Shown here piece by piece: positions 18,401 to 24,694 of a stretch of 64,000 bases of DNA. Position 1 is the stretch's first letter, and each line of letters starts with the position of its first letter. Made by a program: the position numbers and the translations under genes. The stretch covers positions 558,001-622,000 of the forward strand of contig NZ_JALGBH010000001.1 in the NCBI RefSeq assembly GCF_022809115.1, written 5' to 3'. Under the pieces are notes generated by a model. That model saw only the letters and a program-made list of their open reading frames with translations. It was not told where the DNA came from and did not search any database. This DNA is from Pedobacter montanisoli. Its GTDB lineage: Bacteria; Bacteroidota; Bacteroidia; Sphingobacteriales; Sphingobacteriaceae.

Positions 18401-18742
18401 CATGAGAAAGACCTCTTGGCTTTTGAACAGCAATTGCGAGACAGATTTGGACCAATACCTCAACAGGTAACAGATATGGTAAAGGTTTTACGTTTACAAT
18501 GGATCGCCAAAAAATTAGGCTTTGAGAAAGTAAGTTTCAAGAAAAATATCTTAAGGGGTTATTTCATTGCCGATAAACAGTCTAAATATTTCGATTCGGA
18601 AGTATTCAACAAGATCCTGGCTTTTGCTCAGATGCACCCCCGTTTGTGCAATCTAAAAGAGGTAAAAAATACCCTCCGCATATCTTTTGATAATATAAAC
18701 AGTATTGACGAAGCAGTAGAAATGCTTGAAATGATATTATAA
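15407..18742 (+). CDS. mfd: Transcription-repair coupling factor
   Basis: The 1111-residue Mfd releases RNA polymerase stalled at DNA damage and recruits UvrA. Order of domains: UvrB-homology region (about 1-300), RNA-polymerase-interacting CarD-like domain starting near 435 (LKPGDFVTHIDHGIGKY), a RecG-like superfamily 2 motor with Walker A GDVGFGKT near 587 and the DEEQ box near 688, TATPIPRTL, the helicase motif QMRGRVGRSNKKAFCY, and the C-terminal TRCF domain. Upstream of the frame is a TAG at 15404, so the start is the GTG at 15407. The stop overlaps the next ATG in TAATG. Confidence 0.96.
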   Translation: MNVKDLIERFKTDKRVLALATSLNSHKSKTQIKGLVGSADAFIAVTTYFLQHKPQLFVFPNREEAAYFSSDLEALLGKEVLLFPASFRKAFEFTQVDTANVLARAEVLTELNHHSPYGKIVVTYPEALAEKVINRNVLEKNTLEISIGANLGIDFINEFLTDYDFERSDFVYEPGQFSIRGGIVDIFSFSHDLPYRIEFFGDTIESIRTFEIDSQLSVEEIKTLTIVPNVQAKFLTENNISLLEYIDKDTQLWFKDVAFALDVVKTGYRKADELWKALPQADKQQNPNWLDPKFAFTDEKMLADLFQDFNVVEFGKQFFYRADETVFFDTKPQPSFNKDFSLLIHNFKENEKQHIHNFIFTNSAKQIERLYAILDDIDKTVKFVPINISLREGFVDFEQKVAFYTDHQIFDRFYKYQLKKGYQRSQSITLKDLRELKPGDFVTHIDHGIGKYAGLEKVEVNGKVQEMIRLVYADNDLLYVNINSLNRIAKYSGKDGTVPKMNKLGTDAWDKLKRTTKKKVKDIARDLIRLYAMRKAQQGTAFAPDGYLETELEASFIYEDTPDQVKATAEVKKDMEAPHPMDRLICGDVGFGKTEIAIRAAFKAVANSKQVAILVPTTILALQHYKTFSSRLKDFPAKVDYINRFKTSKQIKETLELLAQGKIDIIIGTHRLLSKDVKFKDLGLMVIDEEQKFGVAAKEKLKTLRVNVDTLTLTATPIPRTLHFSLMGARDLSIMSTPPPNRQGVNTELHVFNDKLIQEAIQFELDRGGQVFFIHNRVNDLQQLGGLIQTLVPNARIGIAHGQLDGDALEDVMLAFINGEKDVLVATTIIEAGLDIPNANTIIINQAHMFGLSDLHQMRGRVGRSNKKAFCYLLTLPLSTLTTEARKRLSAIEEFSDLGSGFNIAMRDLDIRGSGNLLGGEQSGFIAEIGFEMYNKILDEAIQELKDDEFKDLFKDQPEKPFVNFTQVDTDLELHFPDDYITSITERYNLYTELSKLEHEKDLLAFEQQLRDRFGPIPQQVTDMVKVLRLQWIAKKLGFEKVSFKKNILRGYFIADKQSKYFDSEVFNKILAFAQMHPRLCNLKEVKNTLRISFDNINSIDEAVEMLEMIL

Positions 18743-18969
18743 TGAACGGTCCTAATCCACAGTTATTAAAAGATCTGGTAGAGATGAAAATGCCTTTTGG
18801 CAAATATCAGGGCAAACAGCTTTGTGATTTACCTGAAACTTATTTGGTTTGGTTCAAACAAAAAGGTTTTCCTCAAGGTAAATTAGGCATGTTATTAGAA
18901 ACGCTTTACGAAATTAAACTCAATGGTTTAGAGCATCTTTTATCACCCCTGCGTAAAGGATCATATTAG
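18742..18969 (+). CDS. DUF3820 small protein
   Basis: The 75-residue protein matches DUF3820: the conserved MPFGKYQGKQLCDLPETYL segment, followed by WFKQKGFPQGKLG. DUF3820 resembles the small domain attached to some exonucleases and is thought to contact nucleic acid, but no activity is established. The ATG overlaps the mfd stop in TAATG, so its translation is coupled to mfd, which makes an accessory role in DNA metabolism a reasonable inference. Confidence 0.88.
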   Translation: MNGPNPQLLKDLVEMKMPFGKYQGKQLCDLPETYLVWFKQKGFPQGKLGMLLETLYEIKLNGLEHLLSPLRKGSY

Positions 18970-18972
18970 GAA

Positions 18973-19009
18973 TCTGCAAGTTTTTAAACAAGTAAAAACC
19001 ATTTGCAGA
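18973..19009 (+). terminator. Bulged hairpin after mfd-DUF3820
   Basis: TCTGCAA (18973-18979) pairs with TTGCAGA (19003-19009), and inside it GTTTTTA pairs with TAAAAAC, leaving a three-base bulge. There is no immediate T-run, so termination is probable but not certain. Confidence 0.5.
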
Positions 19010-19045
19010 AGCGCGTTGTTTTATTTCATATAAAACTTTTGAACC

Positions 19046-19396
19046 ATGAAACAGCCGAATGAAATGAACACTTTAAGCCAGGTAATGGAGAAGTTGCGTC
19101 AACGCGGAATAACTAACGAAATTACTGTATCTGAAAATAATGAAATGAGATCCGAAGAGCATAATAAAACTTATGCCCCCGAAGATCTTACCATCATAAA
19201 AACCTATCGTTTTGAAGGCATGTCTGATCCTGCAGATAATGTTGTGCTTTACCTGATTGAAGATTCTGATGCAAAATTAGGCTTCATTTTAGACGCTTAC
19301 GGGGCATATAGCAATAACAAGGGTACTTTTTTTGATGATTTCTTAAAGCAGATAGCCGTACAAGATCGTGATGAGCAAGAACTATTTAATTCATAA
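19046..19396 (+). CDS. Small conserved protein of unknown function
   Basis: This 116-residue soluble protein has an N-terminal helix (MNTLSQVMEKLRQRGITNEI), a central YAPEDLTIIKTYRFEGMSDPADN and an alternating strand-rich part ending GFILDAYGAYS. Similar short proteins occur widely in Bacteroidota and are often labelled phosphoribosylpyrophosphate synthetase, a name not supported by any PRPP-binding motif here. The fold looks like a small beta domain. The start could be Met1 or Met7. Its stop codon coincides with the edge of the inverted-repeat element that follows. Confidence 0.78.
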   Translation: MKQPNEMNTLSQVMEKLRQRGITNEITVSENNEMRSEEHNKTYAPEDLTIIKTYRFEGMSDPADNVVLYLIEDSDAKLGFILDAYGAYSNNKGTFFDDFLKQIAVQDRDEQELFNS

Positions 19397-19646
19397 ATAG
19401 TGTGAGTTCGGGATAAATATTAAATCTGAAAATAAGTTTTATGTTTTCGCCTCATTGGCCGGCGAGGCCTAGTCCTTTTTTAAAAAAGGACCAAAAATCC
19501 CGACTGCGCCTGCTGCTGCAAAGTATCTGCTTAGGCTAATAATTGCAGACCGCATCAGTCAAGGTCGGTTTTTAAGTTTAACGGAGGTATTTTACGGCTA
19601 TCTCTTCAATAAAAAATGAATTTCTTAATGCAAACTCACGCTAAAT
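19395..19646. repeat. Intergenic element bounded by imperfect inverted repeats
   Basis: The 350-bp gap after the small gene holds no ORF. Its left edge (TAGTGTGAGTTCG, 19398-19410) is the imperfect reverse complement of the right edge (19631-19643, which reads TAGCGTGAGTTTG on the other strand), with two mismatches over 13 bases. Inside are a perfect 20-bp palindrome with arms GTCCTTTTTT (19472-19491), a GCCTC/GAGGC stem (19449-19468), CTGCAA/TTGCAG (19516-19521 and 19543-19548), and a more GC-rich stretch than the surroundings. This could be a dispersed miniature element or a structured RNA; copies elsewhere were not examined. Confidence 0.55.
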
Positions 19647-19667
19647 ACATGGTATAAATTTATTTTA

Positions 19668-19679
19668 CGCAAACGTTTG
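19668..19679. promoter_or_regulatory. LacI-type operator upstream of its regulator gene
   Basis: CGCAAACGTTTG contains the perfect 10-bp palindrome CAAACGTTTG with the central CG typical of LacI-family operators. It lies 67 bp before the lacI-like start. The same 12 bases recur at 22263-22274. Confidence 0.75.
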
Positions 19680-19746
19680 AATGGATTAGAATCATAAGTT
19701 TTATAGATTTTTCCTATCTTCAATTTCTCATTGTGAACTGTTAAGC

Positions 19747-20763
19747 ATGATAAAAAAATCAGTCACCATAAAAGAAATTGCCAAAGAGCTGAATCTATCG
19801 GTTTCTACCATCTCAAGAGCACTGCATGATCATCCCAGCATCAGTGCCGCAACACGCTTAAAGGTTAAACAAATGGCCCAGGAACTGCATTATGAACCTA
19901 ACCAGGCAGCAATTCATTTTCAAAAAGGCAAAACTTTTACCATTGGCGTTATATTACCTGAATTGTCTGAAACTTTTTTTGCCGAAGCCCTAAGTGCCAT
20001 TGAAGATATTGCTTATAAAAGAGGATATACCATTTTGCTCGGGCAATCGCACGATGATGAAGAAAAAGAAAAGCTATTGGCAGAAAAAATGCGTGCGCAT
20101 CGTGTAGAAGGCTTAATCGTTTCGCTTGCCAAGAACACTACAGATTATAGCCATTTTGAACAGCTCAAAAAATACCACATTCCTGTACTTTACTTTGATC
20201 GCATCCCTCCTTTAAAAAACATTCACCACGTTTCTTGTAACATTGAAACAGGGAGCACTGAGGCTGTAAATTATCTTCTGAAACAAGGACATCGCAATAT
20301 TGCACTCATTAACGGCCCTGTTTCTTTACTGGCCAGCAAACAACGTAAAGAGGGCTATATCACGGCCTTACAGAAAAACCGCTTAAAATTTGATCCAAGC
20401 CTTGTGGTAAACTGTAATCTTACCGAAAGGGGAACACGAGAAGCCTTAGAAACACTGCTTGCTCTTAAAAGAAAACCCTCTGCTGTTATTGCGTTTAACG
20501 ATTATGTATCTTCTTACGCAGTAAAGCATGCTATTAATTTGGGTTTAAAAATAAACGAAGACATTTGCTTTGTAAGCTTTGCCAACTCTCCTATCAATCA
20601 GTTTATACAATATCCACCCTTAGCAAGTGTAGAACAGTTTCCTGCTATACAAGGCCAAAAAGCCATAGATACCCTGCTTGATATCATTAACAACCATACT
20701 GAAGAAGCTTATTACCGTGTAGTGATTAATTCTGAACTCGTTGAGCATCAAAAAACTGGCTAA
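19747..20763 (+). CDS. LacI-family transcriptional regulator
   Basis: This 338-residue regulator has an N-terminal helix-turn-helix (about 5-27, KEIAKELNLSVSTISRALH), the hinge helix region (PNQAAIHFQKGK) and a periplasmic-binding-protein-like sensor domain from about residue 60 (TFTIGVILPEL) to the end. The ligand is probably a sugar or amino sugar. It is convergent with a GH109-like gene, and both have an identical palindromic site upstream, so autoregulation plus control of that glycosidase is the simplest reading. Length is normal for the family. The gene lies after a gap occupied by an inverted-repeat element. Confidence 0.92.
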   Translation: MIKKSVTIKEIAKELNLSVSTISRALHDHPSISAATRLKVKQMAQELHYEPNQAAIHFQKGKTFTIGVILPELSETFFAEALSAIEDIAYKRGYTILLGQSHDDEEKEKLLAEKMRAHRVEGLIVSLAKNTTDYSHFEQLKKYHIPVLYFDRIPPLKNIHHVSCNIETGSTEAVNYLLKQGHRNIALINGPVSLLASKQRKEGYITALQKNRLKFDPSLVVNCNLTERGTREALETLLALKRKPSAVIAFNDYVSSYAVKHAINLGLKINEDICFVSFANSPINQFIQYPPLASVEQFPAIQGQKAIDTLLDIINNHTEEAYYRVVINSELVEHQKTG

Positions 20764-20772
20764 CATAAAAAA

Positions 20773-20801
20773 GCATCATGCTGCATTACACTACATGATG
20801 C
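20773..20801 (-). terminator. Hairpin between convergent lacI-like and GH109-like genes
   Basis: GCATCATG (20773-20780) pairs with CATGATGC (20794-20801). On the minus strand it is followed by TTTTTTATG, so it should end the GH109-like transcript; on the plus strand there is no T-run. Confidence 0.7.
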
Positions 20802-20824
20802 CGTTATTTAGAAGGGATGTTTAA

Positions 20825-22171
20825 TTAAAAACCGCTATCGTCTAGCGCAAAAGTATTTTTCCTATTTTGCCATTTACCTTTGGTAAAATCAGGAAACTCC
20901 ATGGTTTTATTCTGTTTCTTTAATGATTCTGTTGATAAAGGTGCAATTACGCTCATGGTTACTGAATCATATACATCAATCGGGGTTTGTTTTTTCTGCT
21001 TTACCGCTTCAATAAAACCGTTAAACACAAACCAATCCATACCGCCATGACCCGCACTTACCGCTAATTCTTCATATTTTTTCCAAAGTGGGTGGTCATA
21101 TTTCTTAAACCAGTCATCTGCTTTATCCCAGGTATGAGGCTTAGACACACCTTCTATATGCACAGATTTGTTGACATCCATCCACAAACCTTTGGTTCCC
21201 TGAACCCTAAACCCTAATGAATACGGACGTGGCAAATGGGTATCATGCGTAAGCATTACAGTTTCGCCATTGGCACAATTAATCAGAGTGGTGGTAACAT
21301 CACCATTTTTGTAGTTGATCTTTGCATTAGGATGTCCGGGTGATTTCTCTTCAACATAACTGGCCAATCCACGTGCTTTAGAGCTGAATGAAACCAAACT
21401 GGTAAAACGGTTACCTCTGTTAATGTTTAAATACTGCATTACAGGACCTGCTCCATGTGTTGGATAAAGATCCCCATCTTGATCTATATTAAACTGGGTA
21501 CGCCATTGTGCCTCACTTAAAGCTTTAGGGCCAAATTCTACTCCTCCACCATAGTACTGCTTACCATTGTTAAACAACACTTCGCGTAAATCATGCTGGT
21601 ATCCTCCTTCTGTATGTACCAGTTCTCCAAAAATGCCATTTCTTATCATGTTTAAAACAGCAAGTACATCTCTGCGGTAACATACATTTTCTAAAGTCAT
21701 GTATGGAATGCCTGTTTTCTCGGATGTGTTTACAATATCCCAATGATCCTTAACTGTTAAACCTGCAATTACTTCACACCCTACATATTTACCTGCATTC
21801 ATGGCATAAATAGCCTGCTCGTGGTGAAACTGCCACGGAGTAGAAATAATTACGGCATCAATATCTTTTCTATCTAATAATGCTTTATAGGCGTCTAAGC
21901 CACCTGTATATTCTTTGGGAGCCGGTTTGCCTTTTTTAGCAATAAACTCACGACAAATTTTTAATGAGCTTTCCTGTGTATCACAAATTGCAACAACTTC
22001 AACATCATCTCTTAAAATACCTTCGCTGATATGGTTCATGCCCCTTGCACCTACACCAATATATCCTAATCTTACTTTGCCATTATCTTTGGCAAATAAA
22101 GAACCTGAAGGTAAAATTGTGATACCCGCAGCAGCCATTGCACTGTTTTTTAAGAAATCTCTTCTTTCCAT
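20825..22171 (-). CDS. GH109-like Gfo/Idh/MocA family protein, Tat-exported
   Basis: The 448-residue protein starts with a twin-arginine signal (MERRDFLKNSAMAAAG) and a Rossmann NAD-binding domain (RLGYIGVGARGMNH). The second half carries GYQHDLREVLFNNGKQYYG, GDLYPTHGAGPVMQYLNINR and SLGFRVQGTKGLWMDV, segments I associate with glycoside hydrolase family 109, in which NAD-bound enzymes cleave alpha-N-acetylgalactosamine by an oxidation-elimination route. The substrate here is inferred from family only, and a plain sugar oxidoreductase is the alternative. A LacI-type site lies about 100 bp upstream, which fits induction by a sugar through the convergent regulator. Confidence 0.82.
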   Translation of the reverse strand: MERRDFLKNSAMAAAGITILPSGSLFAKDNGKVRLGYIGVGARGMNHISEGILRDDVEVVAICDTQESSLKICREFIAKKGKPAPKEYTGGLDAYKALLDRKDIDAVIISTPWQFHHEQAIYAMNAGKYVGCEVIAGLTVKDHWDIVNTSEKTGIPYMTLENVCYRRDVLAVLNMIRNGIFGELVHTEGGYQHDLREVLFNNGKQYYGGGVEFGPKALSEAQWRTQFNIDQDGDLYPTHGAGPVMQYLNINRGNRFTSLVSFSSKARGLASYVEEKSPGHPNAKINYKNGDVTTTLINCANGETVMLTHDTHLPRPYSLGFRVQGTKGLWMDVNKSVHIEGVSKPHTWDKADDWFKKYDHPLWKKYEELAVSAGHGGMDWFVFNGFIEAVKQKKQTPIDVYDSVTMSVIAPLSTESLKKQNKTMEFPDFTKGKWQNRKNTFALDDSGF

Positions 22172-22262
22172 TTTATACCGTTTTATTTGTGGTTGATTTA
22201 AATTGAACCGTAAGTTATAAAAAAATATAGCTTACACCTAGATTGACAGCGCATTAACATTG

Positions 22263-22274
22263 CGCAAACGTTTG
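22263..22274. promoter_or_regulatory. LacI-type operator upstream of the GH109-like gene
   Basis: CGCAAACGTTTG, identical over 12 bases to the site before the lacI-like gene, lies 91 to 103 bp upstream of the GH109-like start codon on the minus strand. It also lies about 60 bp before the prfC promoter box. Confidence 0.75.
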
Positions 22275-22332
22275 TGTTATGGGTATATATTTAGTTATTA
22301 GTATAAAAGCAATTAGATAAAGTAAAAATATG

Positions 22333-22340
22333 TACCTTTG
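22333..22340 (+). promoter_or_regulatory. Putative -7 box of prfC
   Basis: TACCTTTG fits TAnnTTTG and is followed by CGCCCGTG, a downstream context I associate with strong promoters of this phylum. It predicts a leader of about 90 bases before the prfC ATG. The -33 region is not obvious. Confidence 0.55.
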
Positions 22341-22435
22341 CGCCCGTGAAATTTTCTACAGCCATATTATTCGCTTTAAGGTTCTTATAGGTTCCAAGCT
22401 GTTGTATTTTCTCACCATCTTCATCCATCAAAATC

Positions 22436-24019
22436 ATGTTAAATCCAGAAATAGAAAGAAGAAAAACGTTTGCCATTATTAGTCACCCCGATGCAGGTAA
22501 AACCACATTGACCGAAAAATTCCTGCTTTTTGGTGGAGCTATCAATACTGCCGGTGCCGTTAAAAGAAACAAGGCCAATCAAAGTAATACTTCCGATTTT
22601 ATGGAAATTGAGCGCCAACGTGGTATTTCGGTAGCTACATCGGTAATGGGTTTTGAATATGCAGATAAGCGTATCAATATCTTAGATACACCCGGGCACA
22701 AAGATTTTGCTGAAGATACCTACCGTACACTTTCGGCTGTAGATAGTGTTATTCTGGTGGTTGACTGCGTAAAAGGTGTAGAGGAGCAGACTGAAAAACT
22801 GATGTCTGTTTGTCGTATGCGTAATACACCGGTAATTATCTTCATTAACAAAATGGACAGAGAAGGTAAAGAACCTTTCGACCTGCTGGATGAAATTGAA
22901 GAAAAACTAAACATTAGCCTTTGCCCGCAATCATGGCCAATTGGACAAGGGCATACCTTTAAAGGCGTTTACAGTATTTACCATAAACAGCTGAATCTTT
23001 TCCACTCTGATAAGAGCAAGGTTACCGATTCTGTAGTTAAGGTAAGTAACCTAAATGATAGTGCTTTGCTGGATTATTTACAGGAAAAAGAAATCAGCAA
23101 TTTAAAAGATGAAGCAGAATTAGCCAATGGTGTATATGGCGATTTAGATGCTTCATTATACAGAGAGGGTTTATTGGCTCCGGTATTTTTTGGATCGGCC
23201 ATCAACAACTTTGGTATCAAAGAATTGTTAGATACGTTTATAGAAATTGCCCCAAGCCCTAAACACCGCGAAGCAGAAGAAAGAGATGTATTGGTTGATG
23301 AGAAGAATTTCAGTGGTTTTGTGTTTAAAATACATGCCAACTTAGATCCCAAACACCGTGACAGAATTGCTTTCCTGCGTATCTGTTCTGGTAAGTTTGA
23401 AAGAAATAAATTTTATTACCATACCCGTCAGGATAAGAAAATGAAATTCGCCAATCCGATGGATTTCATGGCCAATGAAAAAAGTTTGGTTGAAGAAGCC
23501 TGGCCAGGCGATGTGGTAGGTCTGTACGATAGTGGTAACTTTAAGATAGGTGATACCCTTACCGAAGGAGAAAAACTTCATTTTAAAGGTATTCCGAGTT
23601 TCTCTCCTGCAATTTTTAAGGAAGTGGAGAATATGGATCCTATGCGCACCAAACAGTTAGAAAAGGGTATAGAACAATTAACGGATGAAGGTGTTGCGCA
23701 GTTATTTGTAATGCAGCCCGGTAACCGCAAAGTTATTGGTGCTGTGGGCGAATTACAGTTTGAGGTAATCAACTTTCGTTTGGAGCATGAGTATGGCGCA
23801 AAGTGTCGTTTCCGTACGCTTACTTACTCTCGCTCACGTTGGGTAACTTGTGATGATAAGAAAAAATTAGATGAATTTGTAAAACGTAAACAGGCTCACA
23901 TTGGCACAGATAAAGAAGGAAATCCAGTTTATTTATCAGACAATGATTTTATGCTGGATATGACCAAACGTGATTATCCGGATATGGAATTTTACGCAAC
24001 CAGTGAATTTAAGAAATAA
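22436..24019 (+). CDS. prfC: Peptide chain release factor 3
   Basis: The 527-residue GTPase RF3 removes RF1 or RF2 from the ribosome after peptide release. The G motifs are in place: SHPDAGKTT near the N-terminus, [17 protein letters not shown] and NKMDRE. The C-terminal half includes the RF3-specific [20 protein letters not shown] segment and the WVTCDD region. Length matches the family (525-535). The gene is monocistronic, with a promoter box about 90 bp upstream and a strong terminator downstream. Confidence 0.96.
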   Translation: MLNPEIERRKTFAIISHPDAGKTTLTEKFLLFGGAINTAGAVKRNKANQSNTSDFMEIERQRGISVATSVMGFEYADKRINILDTPGHKDFAEDTYRTLSAVDSVILVVDCVKGVEEQTEKLMSVCRMRNTPVIIFINKMDREGKEPFDLLDEIEEKLNISLCPQSWPIGQGHTFKGVYSIYHKQLNLFHSDKSKVTDSVVKVSNLNDSALLDYLQEKEISNLKDEAELANGVYGDLDASLYREGLLAPVFFGSAINNFGIKELLDTFIEIAPSPKHREAEERDVLVDEKNFSGFVFKIHANLDPKHRDRIAFLRICSGKFERNKFYYHTRQDKKMKFANPMDFMANEKSLVEEAWPGDVVGLYDSGNFKIGDTLTEGEKLHFKGIPSFSPAIFKEVENMDPMRTKQLEKGIEQLTDEGVAQLFVMQPGNRKVIGAVGELQFEVINFRLEHEYGAKCRFRTLTYSRSRWVTCDDKKKLDEFVKRKQAHIGTDKEGNPVYLSDNDFMLDMTKRDYPDMEFYATSEFKK

Positions 24020-24057
24020 CTCTTTTATTATAAAAAATATCAATAAGACTTTATCGG

Positions 24058-24092
24058 AAAAGGTCGGAAGAAAAAATATTCCGACCTTTTTT
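24058..24092 (+). terminator. Intrinsic terminator of prfC
   Basis: The arms AAAAGGTCGGAA (24058-24069) and TTCCGACCTTTT (24079-24090) pair over 12 bases with a nine-base loop and end in a run of T. Confidence 0.92.
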
Positions 24093-24130
24093 GTTTAGAA
24101 ATAATAAACAATCGCATCGAATATTCTTTT

Positions 24131-24160
24131 TTTGACTGCAAAGAAATATTAATATTTTTG
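24131..24160 (+). promoter_or_regulatory. Promoter of the PEGA lipoprotein gene
   Basis: A TTTG box (24131-24134) and TATTTTTG (24153-24160) are 18 bp apart, matching the phylum consensus; the start codon follows 29 bp later. Confidence 0.6.
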
Positions 24161-24189
24161 AGCTCATTAAAAAACCTCTTTAAACAAAC

Positions 24190-24654
24190 ATGAAGAAATT
24201 TATTTTAGGAATCGTAGTGACTTTGTCATTAACAGGTTGTGCAACAATCATTTCAGGATCCAAACAAGAAATGCAATTTAACAGTACGCCCAACAACGCT
24301 ACTGTTTTTATTGATGGGAAAGAAATGGGGAAAACACCATTTACAACCAAGCTTACAAGAAAAGATACTCACACCGTACAGATTAAACTTGAAGGGTATA
24401 AGCCTTATAGCGTTGAGTTGAAAAAACAATTTAATGAATGGTATATCGGAAATATTTTATTCGGCGGTATCATTGGATTAGTTATAGACCCCATTACAGG
24501 TGCTCTATATAGGTTAACACCAAAAGATATTAATGCAGAATTGGCGAATGGCTTTGCTTTTAACAAGACTAAAGATGGAGTTTTAATTGCAGTTGATTTG
24601 AAACCAGATACCAGCTGGACTAAAATTGGTCAATTAGAAAAATCAATAGATTAA
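24190..24654 (+). CDS. PEGA-domain lipoprotein
   Basis: The 154-residue protein has a lipoprotein signal peptide ending in the lipobox LTGC (Cys17), followed by a PEGA-type beta domain with FNSTPNNATVFIDGKEMGKTPF and LEGYKPYSVELKK. A hydrophobic stretch with IGNILFGGIIGLVIDPITGALYRL follows and may insert into a membrane. PEGA domains are surface or periplasmic modules; no enzyme function is indicated. The gene has its own promoter and terminator. Confidence 0.85.
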   Translation: MKKFILGIVVTLSLTGCATIISGSKQEMQFNSTPNNATVFIDGKEMGKTPFTTKLTRKDTHTVQIKLEGYKPYSVELKKQFNEWYIGNILFGGIIGLVIDPITGALYRLTPKDINAELANGFAFNKTKDGVLIAVDLKPDTSWTKIGQLEKSID

Positions 24655-24661
24655 GTTTCTT

Positions 24662-24692
24662 GAACTGCCTCAAGAATTGAGGCAGTTCTTTT
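24662..24692 (+). terminator. Intrinsic terminator of the PEGA gene
   Basis: The arms GAACTGCCTCAA (24662-24673) and TTGAGGCAGTTC (24677-24688) form a perfect 12-bp stem with a three-base loop, followed by TTTT. It sits between convergent genes. Confidence 0.92.
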
Positions 24693-24694
24693 AC

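Noticed and set aside
19046..19396. Label phosphoribosylpyrophosphate synthetase for the 116-residue protein
   Set aside because: The protein is far too short and has no PRPP-binding motif; the common database name is not supported.
22291..22437. Antisense frame across the prfC leader, with a protein-like stretch [15 protein letters not shown]
   Set aside because: It overlaps the prfC promoter and start on the opposite strand, has no neighbour in register and shows no family I recognise; most likely a chance frame.
22463..22472. A further LacI-like site (AAAACGTTTG) at the start of prfC
   Set aside because: It is one base off the palindrome and lies inside coding sequence, so it is probably coincidence.
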